In this document: piece by piece, positions 24,701-34,449 of the stretch
Numbering within the stretch: the stretch's first letter is position 1
Layout: each line of letters begins with the position of its first letter
Assembly (NCBI GenBank): GCA_050084985.1
Contig: JBITNC010000002.1
Coordinates: 35,340,001-35,404,000, forward strand
DNA: 64,000 nucleotides
Reading direction: 5' to 3'
Source: Nageia nagi
Taxonomy: Eukaryota > Pinophyta
Notes under the pieces: model-generated
What the model was told of the DNA's origin: nothing
Database searches by the model: none
Seen by the model: only the letters and a program-made list of their open reading frames with translations
Translations under genes and position numbers: made by a program

Positions 24701-26870
24701 ACTTTTTCGCAGGCAACAAGTGGGATTCTACTTTTCTCTTCTAGTACAGCCATAAGAATATTTTCTGGATTACTTTTTATTTTATTTTAAATCTTCACTG
24801 GGAGTTTAAACACTAAGAACATGTAAGTGGAAAGAGATTGGAAAGTACTTTCAAGCAGCTGTAGTTTACCTGCTTGACTCAAAAGAGTCCCTTTACAACC
24901 AGCCAATTTTTACTGAAGTCTATCCAATAAAGGATCCCAAACACTATTCTTACAGGTACCTGTAAATAGAGGCAGTCCAAGGGAAATTGTAGGGAGGGAG
25001 CTAATCTTACAACCCAAAATACTTGCAATTTTTTTTTCTCTATTCTCAGGGGTATTAAAAAAGAATACTTTACTTTTCTCCTAGTTATTTGATTTATAAA
25101 GTTCTTTAAGAATACTTGTTACTTGTTGATTATACATTTTATCATGGATTATTGCAGGACAATTTCTTCTCCTGCACAATCTGTACCCCCCTGTACAATC
25201 CATACTCCACGCACGGGTGTCCTAGGAAAAGAACATGAGATAAATTCTGACACTATATTTTTAGGGTTTATTTCTGGCTGCCAACAATACATCTTGTGGG
25301 TTTTGTATAAGTACAACTATTGGGGTTTATGTACAAGTACCCATTAAATGCTTTTTATACTTTGAGAAATGATACCTAAAACCACATGTATCATGATGCA
25401 ATTGTAATGAAACAAAATATGTGGCATTTTGACATAGTTAACATTCTCTGTGTCAAATTTTGTGAGCTGACATGGAAACATGTAATCTAGAGTCAAGGTG
25501 CACAAGTACTGACCCCTCTTCCCTAACCTTGCTCATAAGGTGTGAAGGATCAGAATAAATGAACCAGTAGTCATTTTGAGAAGCAGCATGGAAAACACTA
25601 CAAAATGCTGCTAGTAATTGTCATCAATTTTTACACCCTTGGTAAAGCATTCTCCACTTAACCCTTGATTATGGTTTCTATTTTATCCCTTTTCATTTGC
25701 AAAATACTCAAGGTCCTTGACCATCTGGCCAATAGTAACATTCATCTGCCTCCCCATAATCTTTTATCATCATATCTTAAATGCAGTTGTTAGAAGATTT
25801 CTTAGAGAGTCGTACATCTGATCTTTGTTTCCATTAGAACTTTTTGGTACTTGATGGTGTTCTTTCCTGCTACCATCTTTGGAGGTGAGTACTTGACCTT
25901 TTTTCTTCAATAGTCCTTCCTTCATCACTGTTTGAACTGGATATATTAATCCTGGTTCCAGGAACTCTCAATTCTTTAAAATAAAGTTCAGAATTTTGAT
26001 AATTTTTTTGTACATATTTAAAACAAAAAAACTCTGCCAAATGTTAGCATTAGACAGGTTGAATACATGTCTTGAGCTGTAATGGCTCCTTGTCATTCTG
26101 TATTGCATGTAATAAATATAAACATGAAAGTACAATAATCTGTCTTGTAAATTCAACCAAAAGTTTTACATGCAAGTTGAAGTTTGACAGGAACTTTGAG
26201 TAGTTTACTGGTCTTAGAAAAGGCACTCATGCTTTTCAGGACGATATCTTAGAGAGTGGTGAATCCTTGTCAGTAATGGCAATTGGTAAATGCTGCAAAT
26301 ATTTGTCAGTTCTTTCCCAAAATGAGAATCTGGAATGCATTAAAGCAAATAGAAAAATTTAAAGAACCCAAGGACAAAACTGTGGTACGTTCCCTCAATC
26401 AATTTCAAGGTGAAAAATAACCTCTTTTAGGAACACAGCAAACTTTTCAGTTTTAAGTGAACAGACACCTTTTTTTCCTGCATGGTCATTTGGTTTGTTT
26501 AGATTGATGAAGCTGTTTCCATACAACAAATTTAATTTGAGGATTTATTGCAGATTGCGTGCACAAATTGACAGAGTTTTGTTAATTTATTGTCAGAATT
26601 CAGTAACATAGCATATACTTCATTTCTCAGCACTATATGCACAAGATTATTTTGTGGCTGAAACAAAATCGACTTGTATTTTATGTGATTGCAGCTTTCC
26701 AAAGATTATCAAGGTTAGAGGGCATAATTCCTGCTCTAGAAACATCTCATGCCCTGGCTTATTTGGAAAAACTTTGCCCTACTCTGTCTGATGGAACTAA
26801 GCTGGTTCTGAACTGTAGCGGTCGTGGGGACAAAGATGTTCAAACTGCAATCAAACATCTGACCATCTAA
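6389..26870 (+). CDS. TSB: Tryptophan synthase beta subunit, plastid form (5 exons, complete)
   Basis: PLP enzyme that condenses indole with L-serine to give L-tryptophan, acting with the alpha subunit in plastids. Exons 6389-6733, 17902-18255, 18635-19077, 19221-19315 and 26695-26870 sum to 1413 nt, i.e. 470 residues plus TAA, the usual length for plant TSB. Introns are 11168, 379, 143 and 7379 bp, all GT-AG. The first ~60 residues are Ser/Thr/Arg/Lys-rich with few acids, as in a chloroplast transit peptide; the mature enzyme begins around [15 protein letters not shown]165 in HTGAHKINN is the PLP Schiff-base lysine, E187 in AETGAGQHG the catalytic glutamate, GGGSNAM (~310-316) the phosphate loop, and SGRGDKD lies near the C terminus. 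The start is the ATG at 6389; an in-frame TTG at 6356 is not an ATG. No stop or frameshift is present, so it looks functional despite transposons in introns 1 and 4. Confidence 0.96.
6734..8079 (+). other. TSB intron 1, left part
   Basis: Begins with the donor GTACC. It holds no recognised coding domain and no terminal repeats that I can define; an isolated reading frame at 7815-8003 has no supporting homology. Confidence 0.6.
8080..10111 (-). mobile_element. Internally deleted Ty1/copia element in TSB intron 1
   Basis: Minus-strand element. The 3' LTR begins at 8501 with TGTTGGATACGACTCATCC, directly after a purine-rich tract (CAGGAGAA on the minus strand), and runs left to roughly 8080. 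Near-identical LTR-start sequence occurs at 10111-10056 but breaks off after about 55 bases and joins reverse transcriptase coding sequence. Hence gag, protease, integrase and most of the 5' LTR are deleted. A possible 5-bp target duplication CAATG (10112-10116 and 8075-8079) is noted but not certain, because the left LTR end does not show a clear TG. Confidence 0.7.
8570..10050 (-). pseudogene. Copia reverse transcriptase-RNase H remnant
   Basis: The order on the minus strand is MDEEMIAL and GCKW-like RT start (about 10040-9950, broken), then a long open stretch 9625-8954. That stretch contains the catalytic [17 protein letters not shown], the [15 protein letters not shown] block and the RNase H start D.NW.GD. 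A broken RNase H follows, ending [16 protein letters not shown] with [10 protein letters not shown] at about 8570. Stops and frameshifts in the flanks show it cannot encode a full polyprotein. The family is clear from the ordered RVT_2 and copia RNase H blocks. Confidence 0.88.
10112..10698 (+). other. Intron 1 spacer with a possible gypsy integrase scrap
   Basis: On the + strand about 10320-10400 reads [14 protein letters not shown], resembling the integrase block before the second catalytic Asp, but only about 40 residues can be followed. The rest has no recognisable content. Confidence 0.35.
10707..14413 (-). mobile_element. hAT DNA transposon with intact ends in TSB intron 1
   Basis: Terminal inverted repeats start CAAGGTTCCAC at both ends (left 10707-10717; right, read on the minus strand, from 14413). 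Perfect 8-bp target duplications CTTTTGGT lie at 10699-10706 and 14414-14421, the hAT signature length. GC-rich subterminal regions (10713-10832 and 14277-14412) with repeated GGAGCGG/CCGCTC-like motifs contrast with the AT-rich intron. The 3.7-kb element encodes a broken hAT transposase on the minus strand. Confidence 0.93.
11163..13877 (-). pseudogene. hAT transposase (BED finger, DUF659, hAT dimerisation), multi-exon, with in-frame stops
   Basis: Start ATG at about 13877. The order is: Ser/Asn-rich N terminus; BED-type zinc finger ([25 protein letters not shown], 13625-13550); Pro/Ser linker; DUF659 block with [17 protein letters not shown] and [16 protein letters not shown] (to 12890). 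Next comes [23 protein letters not shown] (12668-12360), then the [13 protein letters not shown] block, [12 protein letters not shown] (11971-11900), and the dimerisation motif [19 protein letters not shown] (about 11545-11480). It ends EDLT-TAG. Breaks between blocks look like introns, e.g. 12756-12886. Two in-frame TAG codons replace probable Trp (near 13692 and in the SIGW-NLYGDD segment), so it is probably inactive. Confidence 0.85.
14422..15029 (+). other. Intron 1 spacer between two hAT elements
   Basis: No coding domain or terminal repeats recognised. Confidence 0.5.
15038..16238. mobile_element. Probable non-autonomous hAT element (1.2 kb)
   Basis: The left end reads CATAGTTAGCAGGTTCAG; the right end, on the minus strand, reads CATAGTTACTAGGTTCAG (16 of 18 identical). 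Flanking 8-bp sequences TCGATTAG (15030-15037) and TCAATTAG (16239-16246) differ at one base. The interior has no transposase and includes an AT-rich stretch of repeated GTTTAAA-like words (15840-16040). The 8-bp duplication supports hAT-type mobilisation; the TIR differs from that of the neighbouring hAT element. Confidence 0.65.
16247..17901 (+). other. TSB intron 1, right part
   Basis: No element recognised; it ends with the acceptor GACATTTTCAG before exon 2. Confidence 0.6.
17902..18255 (+). CDS. TSB: TSB exon 2: PLP lysine and catalytic Glu
   Basis: Encodes residues 116-233, from [14 protein letters not shown] to MRLLGAE. Contains [10 protein letters not shown], the PLP-lysine motif HTGAHKINN (K165) and [13 protein letters not shown] (E187). 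The acceptor is TTTTCAG before 17902 and the donor GTGGGT follows 18255; both borders are phase 0. Confidence 0.96.
18635..19077 (+). CDS. TSB: TSB exon 3: phosphate-binding loop
   Basis: Encodes residues 234-380 plus two bases of codon 381. Contains [18 protein letters not shown], the glycine-rich GGGSNAM loop and [18 protein letters not shown]. The acceptor TTGTAG precedes 18635. The donor is GTAAGA at 19078; the Gly codon is completed by the first T of exon 4. Confidence 0.96.
19221..19315 (+). CDS. TSB: TSB exon 4
   Basis: A 95-nt exon completing Gly381 and encoding [15 protein letters not shown] through EALD (residues 382-412), one of the most conserved parts of the family. The acceptor ATTTTAG precedes it and the donor GTAAGT follows. 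Confidence 0.95.
19316..22529 (+). other. TSB intron 4, left part
   Basis: Starts with the donor GTAAGT. No coding domains seen. It contains a diverged tandem duplication at 20963-21412. Confidence 0.6.
20963..21412. repeat. Diverged tandem duplication, period about 225 bp
   Basis: Two adjacent copies share AGAGTCATGGTT.TGAAAACC, GAGGCCACC.AAGCTGTAT and CTTACAGCTAAGCCTTTGTT, with the AGAGTCATGG word at 20976 and 21201. The copies differ by scattered substitutions and small indels, so the event is not recent. Confidence 0.85.
22740..25085 (-). pseudogene. LINE ORF2 3' part: RT end, zf-RVT, RNase H
   Basis: The order on the minus strand is an RT segment with [14 protein letters not shown] and PLLDRLQ (25085-24900), then [22 protein letters not shown] (24753-24565), then [19 protein letters not shown] and FWEDAWL (24483-24253). 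The zf-RVT block follows: [19 protein letters not shown] with C..C residues (24034-23543). A plant LINE RNase H follows ([30 protein letters not shown], 23147-22872). A 221-bp internal duplication lies between zf-RVT and RNase H. Frameshifts are present throughout. Confidence 0.88.
23154..23595. repeat. 221-bp tandem duplication inside the LINE
   Basis: Units 23154-23374 and 23375-23595 are about 95% identical by eye, both beginning GATATTATTTCT and containing CCTTTCCAGG.TTTCCTTTAG. A period of 221 is not a multiple of 3, so the duplication itself shifts the reading frame. Confidence 0.93.
25099..26694 (+). other. TSB intron 4, right part
   Basis: No element or ORF recognised; it ends with the acceptor TGATTGCAG before exon 5. 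Confidence 0.6.
26695..26870 (+). CDS. TSB: TSB exon 5 and stop
   Basis: Completes Ala413 and encodes [20 protein letters not shown] through [17 protein letters not shown] and TAA at 26868-26870. The acceptor is GATTGCAG. It lies 7.4 kb beyond exon 4 because intron 4 contains a LINE and local duplications. Confidence 0.95.
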
Positions 26871-26950
26871 ATCTACAAGTACTTCTTGATATCAAATTTT
26901 CCTAATGGTACTCCAAAACTGCCTCAGAAAGTGGATGGTGATCTTAATTT

Positions 26951-27325
26951 AAATTTCGTGGGCTGTTTTCCATGAATGGAAATTAGACTAGACATCTGTG
27001 TGTTGTTACAACTAAAATAGTAAATATTGGGTGCCCATTTTTATACTTTGAATCTTAGTCAAGTTGCCTTTATACTGAATCTCTAAGCATATATACTCTG
27101 TCAACTACTTAGGCATATAGTCTCTCACCATTAATGCTACCAACTAATAGTATTAAAATATCTCCTATAATGACCTAAAATTGTTACACAAATTTCGTGG
27201 GCTATTTTCCATGAATGGAAATTAGACTAGACATTTGTGTATTGTTACAACTAAAATATTAAATATTGGGTGCCCATATTTATACTTTGAATCTTAGTCA
27301 AGTTGCCTTTATATTGAATCTCTAA
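26951..27325. repeat. Direct duplication just 3' of TSB
   Basis: Two 136-bp copies (26951-27086 and 27190-27325), over 93% identical by eye, share AAATTTCGTGGGCT and ATTTATACTTTGAATC-like segments and are spaced 239 bp apart start to start. The first copy begins 81 bp after the TSB stop and probably falls in the 3' UTR. No clear polyadenylation signal can be singled out. Confidence 0.9.
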
Positions 27326-28379
27326 CATTCTAATGCATTCAAATCGACTCACAATACCTTGCATTTTTTATAGATAAGATCTTTTTGATTGAGGCAACCA
27401 TGCGTCGTTTTCCTCTAACATCTATTGCAATCTTAGCCTTTGCATCTTACTAACCGACTACTACAGTACTAGTGTGTACCTATTTACAATTTCGAGGTGT
27501 ATGATCTCCTTGATCTATCATTAATATCCTCAATAAATCTGCTCATGCCATGTGGAAGATGGTGTGTCGATGTCGACATATTGACATGAGCCCCAAGGGT
27601 CCCACATCCTTGGACCCAAGTGTTTATTGCATAGGAAAGAAAAAAAGAAAGAAATTTTATTAATGTCCACAAGAGACCAAGAACGGTCTATGGGACTGTA
27701 GAGGGAGTATAGTTGTATGTCTTTAGTGGGAGTGGAACATAGGATGCATGACATAGCAAGGTACCCAATGATCAACTCTGCCAAGGAGACTATCTTTGTT
27801 TATTACTTGGGGTGTAGAATAGGCTTAATTGAATCCCCTAGTCTTTTCTAGCACCTGAGCTTACATCAACATGTTTGAAACTATAGGCCCCAGGAGAAGA
27901 CAAGAATTTCCCCCATTTGGTGGTTGCTACTACTACCCAATGTTTACTAAGGCTCTAGATGACATCATGCTTCAAAAATTATAAGGCCCGATGAAAAAGT
28001 AGCACTTAATTGCTTTTGACCAACCTTGTAATCGCTCAGTATTTTGAATAGCCCAAGTTGATGTCATCTTCTCAAAAACCCTAGGTCTCGGTAAAATTAC
28101 TACTCAAAATTGGCTAAATGTGAAAAATGCTTCTTTCACCACTCGACCAAGCATGATAGTATAATGGGGGACCCAATGAAGACTTCTATTGAAAATGAAG
28201 TCTAGCAAAAGGTACAAAATGTGGAAAAGGAGAATAGAAGCGGGAATAGATAGAAAGAAAAGGAAATAAGAAGATGGGAAATAGGATAAGGAAAAAGGGA
28301 GAGATGGAATGCCCTGCCAAAATGTTGCCCTAACAACATTTTTTGGCAGCTCGTAGGGGACTTCATCCCATTGAAGTAG
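27326..28379. other. Spacer, nothing recognised
   Basis: Short ORFs only, none with a recognisable motif. Confidence 0.5.
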
Positions 28380-31071
28380 AACCCCGACCAACTTGATCTT
28401 CAGTATGCTCTTCAAGGATAATGTTTTTTATCTAATCAAACACATTTATCAACTCATCAAGTTCAACCTTTGTGTATACCAGGATCATAGATGCATGCCC
28501 CATGTGCACTTTCAACTCATTCAACATTGTTTGGATCTTGGTTGTGTTGAGGAATTTGGCAATAACCTGTTGAGTTGCATTGTTGAGGAGAGTTAAATTA
28601 TCAATATCTCCATATGACTTTGCCAAAGATTCTTTTGTGTCAATATAAGCATAAAACTTTGCTATCTAGTTATTGACATTGGTAGTATCATCTTCCTCAT
28701 CCCAAAATGGTGGCATATTTTTCTCTTTCAAGTAATCTAGCTCCATCATTATAAAAGAAATTTTTTACTGAAGCTCAGTCACTATATCATCTATTATATC
28801 ATTTAAATTGTACAACCACTTGAGATCATATGCCCTCTTAAATAAATCTTGCCTTGTACGAGGGGAAACTATGTTGATTTGTTCTTCTGTAGCTATCCCC
28901 AACTAGTCTTTTATCTTTTTTGCTTTATCGAGGGGAAACCTCAAAGCGGGTCAATAAGCCTCAAGAAAAATTTTGTAGCTGATGATTGCTTCCTCCCCAT
29001 TTTCTAGCAATCTTTTCACCCTAATCAAGCTTGGTGCGTTAGCCACTATCTGATTTACCAATGCTTTTTTAGCATTAGTTGCAATGGCAATCAAATTGAT
29101 ATTGTTTTGGATCAATATTTGATTTTCATTCTTTTAGCCTGCAAGATTTTGCCTTAGCTTCTCAAATTGTTGACTATCGACCTCTTGCATCTTTTTCCTA
29201 AGTCGATCCACTTCTTTTTTTACCGCTTCCATCTCTTTCTTTAATGCTCGCTCCTTTTTATGAGTTATCACTAAGGCTTCCATTTTAGCCCTCAATTCTT
29301 CATTGTTATTTTCAAGGCCCTTGATGATTTTTTGTTGATTGTTAATATTCATTTCAAGATTGTGCTTCTTCTTTTCTACATTTTCCACCCTATGCTTTGA
29401 TTTCTCAAAGGTCTTCCTGATAACCTCTATAATGTTCATTCCAAACCATTTATGATCATGGGTTGGGGCTTTTTCTAAATAAAAATCCATCAATACAAGA
29501 GTCATTTCCTTTTCCAAGGGGGCATGCCTGCAATTGGGACCACTCCAACTTTCATTTTCCTTGATTAGGGGTCGATCACACTCATCAACCTTAGATCATG
29601 CTTGGGGAGTCTTTGGGGTTTCATGAGTTATGCCCATTTTGTTTGCTAGGGAACCTGCATATTGAAAATACTATTTACTTCTAGTGAGGTAAAGGGTGAC
29701 AAAGTTGTTATCTTACTTGAGGAAGAAGAGGAAGCAATTAATTCCTTTCCCACATCTTCGACCATATGTTCTTCAACATTTTCTTCTTTCGTCATTCCCT
29801 TCGGGGCATTCTTTGAGGACTTTTTTGAGGCATTTGTAGGTGCCTTATCCATTTGGGTTATGGGGTCCATGGGATTCTCTTATTCATGTTGAACCTCTGT
29901 AGCCTACAGATTATGTTCTTTCGTTTGTCTTTGCTCGATCCTCCTTTGGTTTATCTTCTTGTATTCTTAGCTACTCAAGAGGGACTTCTACTTCTAAATG
30001 CACTTTTGTGTGTGGTTGATCCATTGCTTGCGATTGATCTTGGATTTGCAATTGTATTTACTCTTGAGATTTCCTGGGCTACTGAGCTTGAGCCTAGAGT
30101 TTAGCTAGTGTTTGCCTAGGCTGTTGTGTTGGAACTTTCTAGAGTTTGGATGGTGGTTGCATCCCTTTTATACATCCTCTAATTGCACCTTTTGTGAAGA
30201 AATTGCTAAAATATGTAGAAATATATGATGAAGACCTAGTTTGATGAGATTGACCATGGGTTTTTTGAACTATGCGGGTCGGTTGGATAGGCACTGTCAC
30301 ACTTGCATATAGAGATGGAATGGTGGTATCATGGGGTGCTTGGCCTTCCAAACTCACCACTTCCTCCTCATCAAGGTTAATGTGGATAAAGTGTTGTCCT
30401 GTGTGCATATGAAGGCATATTATCTTTCCTTTTTTTCTTTGCCGAAGATATTTAAGTCTCTTTCTGGAGACTTCCTTTATCTCCACCATATCTCTCGTTC
30501 ACTTAGCAACTTGCTCATCACTAGTCTCTATTTTGATTCGAATTACCTCGAAACTTTTAGTTTACAGAGGAGTTTTTTACCTTACTTATCTTTTCCTTGA
30601 TGTATAGAGCTTTTCTTTCGACTTTGTTTCTTCAACCTAAGAGGGGGATTGAGAAGAGGTGGACTCAGATTCTATGGTGTTTGGGTTCAGAATATCATTG
30701 AGATCAAGCTATGAAGATAAATCCAAGGATCTATATATATTTAATCTCCATCTAAGCTGTGGTACTTCAATATCAGCCATGTTTGGAATTTTGAACAAAG
30801 GTATAGATGGGACAACATATACTAGAGTGGATGAAAAAGAAGTAGAAGGAGATGTAGGTAGCTGTATATCGATTTGATTCTTAGGATATAAGATGACATT
30901 AGTTGTAAATTGTAGAAGTATTTGTGGGTTTGGAAGTTTTGGTAATAAAGGAATACTCTTGCTCCTCATATTAGCTAGCTTCAAGGTTTTGCCTCCTTGA
31001 TCAGCAGAGTCGCCAGTATTAAAAATAATATAATAATAATTTTTGGGTTCTTTCCTCAGCAAAATGCTCAA
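28380..31071 (-). pseudogene. Broken ORF with coiled coil, function unknown
   Basis: Four open stretches on the minus strand lie in the same frame: 31071-30709, 30489-30139, 29517-29134 and 28626-28432. A further stretch, 29870-29646, is in another frame. The 29517-29134 part is a Glu/Lys-rich coiled coil (EVDRLRKKMQEVDSQQFEKL). The 29870-29646 part is Lys/Ser-rich and low complexity, and the first part is Pro/Leu/Ser-rich. I do not recognise a domain. Shared frame over about 2.6 kb with interspersed stops suggests a decayed long gene, possibly transposon-derived. Confidence 0.4.
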
Positions 31072-31974
31072 TATGTCATCTATTTGTACCAGGGTATAGT
31101 TTTACAAGCTATCTTCATACTCAACAACGATGACAAAACTGTTGTGACAAAGATTAACACTCTCTTGAAATATGTCTTCAAATGAATGTCACTAAGTGTT
31201 AATCCTCCCAGGTATCAATAGGTATATGAGATTATGCATCTATAACCTCCATTTTAGGCAGTCTATATCATATGATAATGAAACTAGACTTATTGATGTA
31301 TTAATCAACTTGGGATTGTAACCCCCATTTGATCTCTACTAAATATAGTGTGTTAAGCTTTGAGATCACCAAATTTCATTCAACTCAAAGAGAAATTATG
31401 ATTTCTTTAAGAGAGAATGACCTGATACCTCTAACCAACCTAAACTAAAGTGCAAACTGGTGTCTTATCCATTGCATCATAGAGTTTAACAAACAATAAC
31501 AAAGAATGAAGAAGAAGATTGAACCCATTTTCAATCACTTAACTAACAAATATTGTGAATTTCATGTACTGAACAATGTAAAAGAAGTGTTCATTCACTA
31601 TTTGATACTTAAAATAATAAATGAAGCATAGACAACAACATATCACATAAGCTCAAGGAAATATAACAAAGAAAATGCCCTTGAAATATTGTAACGAAAC
31701 ATCATAATATTGCACAAGAACTTAATACAACATTTAATGTCTTATTTGATTACAACCATAGTAGATTGCCCAAATAATGTGATAACCCATGGAAAAAACA
31801 CTTCTACCTAACCTACACTACTTTAGAGCTAGGTGCAAGATGATCTGGATCATCTCATGCTTATCTGGAATATTTTCTCAAAACCACATGACAGATGCTT
31901 TAGAAATGATGAAAAACAAGACAAGACAAGGTTGAAAAACTTAGCAAAAACCTAAACGGACACCAATAACATAC
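31072..31974. other. Spacer, nothing recognised
   Basis: No ORF or repeat that I can support. Confidence 0.5.
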
Positions 31975-31979
31975 CTAAT

Positions 31980-32479
31980 TGTTGGAATGTATAATGCGTT
32001 ATTGTAAAGTTTTGTAATGTTCCTCTTTGTAAATTCACTAATACTTAATGGTATCACTAGATACCTTAAGTATTTAAGTGAATATGATAATGTAACTTGT
32101 TCTACACTCCATCTCATGAGCATGCCCTTGGGTAAAAGGGAGTTTCATGTCATGCCTTTGTACAATGGTTAAAAGGATGATCCAAAGGGGGATTTTGGCC
32201 TATAAAAAGAAGGCCTCCTTTTTATGATTACTCACCAATTTGTGAAGCAAAGTAATGCTCTAGGATAGTGTATAGGAGATGAAGTTAGGAGGATTGTAAG
32301 AGAGTTGTCTTTGTGAATGAAATAAGATCTAGTAAGTGGATGTACTCCTAGTTGGAGGAACCACTTTATATCTTGAGTTAATTTGTGAGATTGGTTTATG
32401 CATTAGTATTTTGTTGATTGAGTGAACTTTCATATAATCTTGGGCATTTAGGAATTTAGTGTATGTGTTAGTTTATTCA
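31980..32479 (+). mobile_element. Solo LTR of the TGTTGGAATG copia family
   Basis: A 500-bp copy from TGTTGGAATGTATAATGC to ATTCA, with flanks CTAAT (31975-31979) and CTAAC (32480-32484), a 4 of 5 match to a target duplication. It contains a TATAAAAAGAAGGC promoter-like box. No internal element sequence follows. Confidence 0.85.
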
Positions 32480-32879
32480 CTAACTAGCTTGACTAATCGG
32501 AAAAAGATCCTTTTTCAAGCCTTCTCCTTCCTTTTATAAAGCTCATTGCAGGATTCCATGATGGACAAACTTAATGACTTTGATTCCATGTATCTCGTTG
32601 GCCGAAGCATCTTCAAATAGTAGGATTTTTCAAGAGTGGCAGATTATGAACAAATTAGTTTGAATCAAGAACATAATTGATTATTCTCAAAATATCTTCT
32701 ACTATCAAGTGTCACCTTCTTTTTAAGAAAGTCTTATTATAAGAATAATACATGTACCCAATATAACATATGACATACTTCTTCCCATTACCTAACTCGT
32801 TTAACTCACTAAATTTCATATTTATCTAAGAACAAAGAATCTTGCCCCAGAGGATTTTATATATTCAACACATAGTGAG

Positions 32880-33248
32880 CTTACCTAATGAATAGGAGTC
32901 TTACTCGATGAAAATCAACCTTATTTGATGGAGAAAAATGTTATCCGACCATATAGAACCTTACCCGACAATATAGAAGTTACCCGATGGTAAACAACCT
33001 TATCCGATGGAGAAAAATGTTATCTGACCATATAGAACCTTACCTAACTAATCTTGAAGTTACCCAATAGTAAACAACCTTACCTGACAGTGATAGACCT
33101 TATCCGATGAATCAAAGCTTTATCCGCACACTTCAAGGCTTGTCTGATAAGGTTATCTTGATGATCTTAAGGTTACCTGACCAGCTAAAGGCTTATCCGA
33201 CAAGGTGCAACCTTAACCGACTAGATGTAATCTTACTTGACAAGGAAA
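32880..33248. repeat. Degenerate minisatellite, period about 20 bp
   Basis: About 18-19 consecutive units, each carrying the core CCTTAYCCGAY followed by about 9-10 variable bases, e.g. CTTATCCGATGGAGAAAAATG and TTATCCGACCATATAGAAC units. A two-to-four-unit higher-order block (GATGGAGAAAAATG, GACCATATAGAAC, then GATGGTAAACAAC) recurs. The CCGA core varies mostly to CTGA, TTGA or CCAA. Confidence 0.85.
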
Positions 33249-34449
33249 GAAATTTCTTCTTTTGGTGGGTAATATACATTTTTAGGGGAAAAAGGCTCAC
33301 TTATTTTCACAATCTTTTTTATAACATGAGAAGGGTAAATGTTGGAGTACAACAATGATTGGTTTTTTGTTATATGTTACATTTCCCTTTAACTAACATA
33401 GCTAAATCCATAAATTTCATTCAAGTTTTTAGGTTGAACATTTGTACCTTAATTATGATATCCTAATGCGACCCACTAATGAAGAAACTATTAGGCAAAT
33501 TCAAGGTCACTATAGTTATCTTATCAAAGGTAGGTAGCTATCTAAACTCTAATAATACAAATTTGGCATAATTTTTTAAAATTGCCAATAAGATAAACAA
33601 TTGGTGGAGATCAAAAATTCATTCTACTTTTATCAAATGAATTTGAGGATCTATTCCATCAAATCTTATACATTCTATATTTGGCAACCTAGCGATTATG
33701 CCTGAGGATACTTCCTTATCTACTTATTTCCCTTGTTCTTACCTATTATTGGGTTCCTTTTGGTGGGGTTAGTAATCTTAAAATTTGGTTTGAATTTTTT
33801 TTCCTTTTACTACTAAAAATAGCCCTATTTTCGCTTTATGGATATCGCATCACTAGTTAAATTATCTTAAAATTTTGGAATCCTAACATCATTGCAACTA
33901 TTCATTTTATTTTTTCATTTAGGATGATGACTTGTGACAACTTTTTATTTTTTATATTTTCACTATAGCATCCATTTTAGTAGATTATCCAGTATTAGGA
34001 GTCATGCAACTAATCAAAATATTGTTGGGCCAAAAAAACATACTAGGAAATTATGCCTAAATAATCATCTTTTTAAGGGGATCATAATGGGCTAGGTATT
34101 CAATAACTATTTATTTTGGCTTTGACACTTTTTGGTAGTCTAATATTTGGTATTTGATAATGAACAAAATCTTAGTATTTTATTCTTATGTTTGTAAATG
34201 ACTTCTTAGTATATAAGTAGGCTAATTATCTTTACGTTTTGGGATGTACTATATTTATGCAACCCTCTAATAAATATTAAAACCTAATACTAGTATATCC
34301 TTGGTTTATGAAAAATTAGCAATACAAAAATATGCAAAAGTAAATGGAAAAAAATAAGAGCACATCCTTATATTATCATTGGCCTCTTCAAGAGGCAACT
34401 TCTAAAAACGAAAAGAGCTCAAAATACAATACTTTATAATGGTCTTCTC
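33249..34449. other. Spacer, nothing recognised
   Basis: AT-rich with no supportable ORF, domain or terminal repeat. Confidence 0.5.

Larger units (their letters stand above)
22543..25085 (-). mobile_element. 5'-truncated LINE in TSB intron 4
   Basis: Minus-strand non-LTR retrotransposon flanked by a 13-bp target duplication TATTTGATTTATA (22530-22542 and 25086-25098). The inserted sequence starts inside the reverse transcriptase and runs through zf-RVT and RNase H to a 3' end with AAGCCCTTTCAAACC and a short A-rich tail. The truncated 5' end and variable-length duplication are typical of target-primed reverse transcription. Confidence 0.88.

Noticed and set aside
6389-26870. TSB as a pseudogene because of the transposons it contains
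   Set aside because: All elements lie in introns; exons join in frame with canonical borders and catalytic residues intact.
32880-33248. CRISPR-like array of regularly spaced repeats
   Set aside because: Units are adjacent, degenerate and about 20 bp, without true spacers, in a plant nuclear context.
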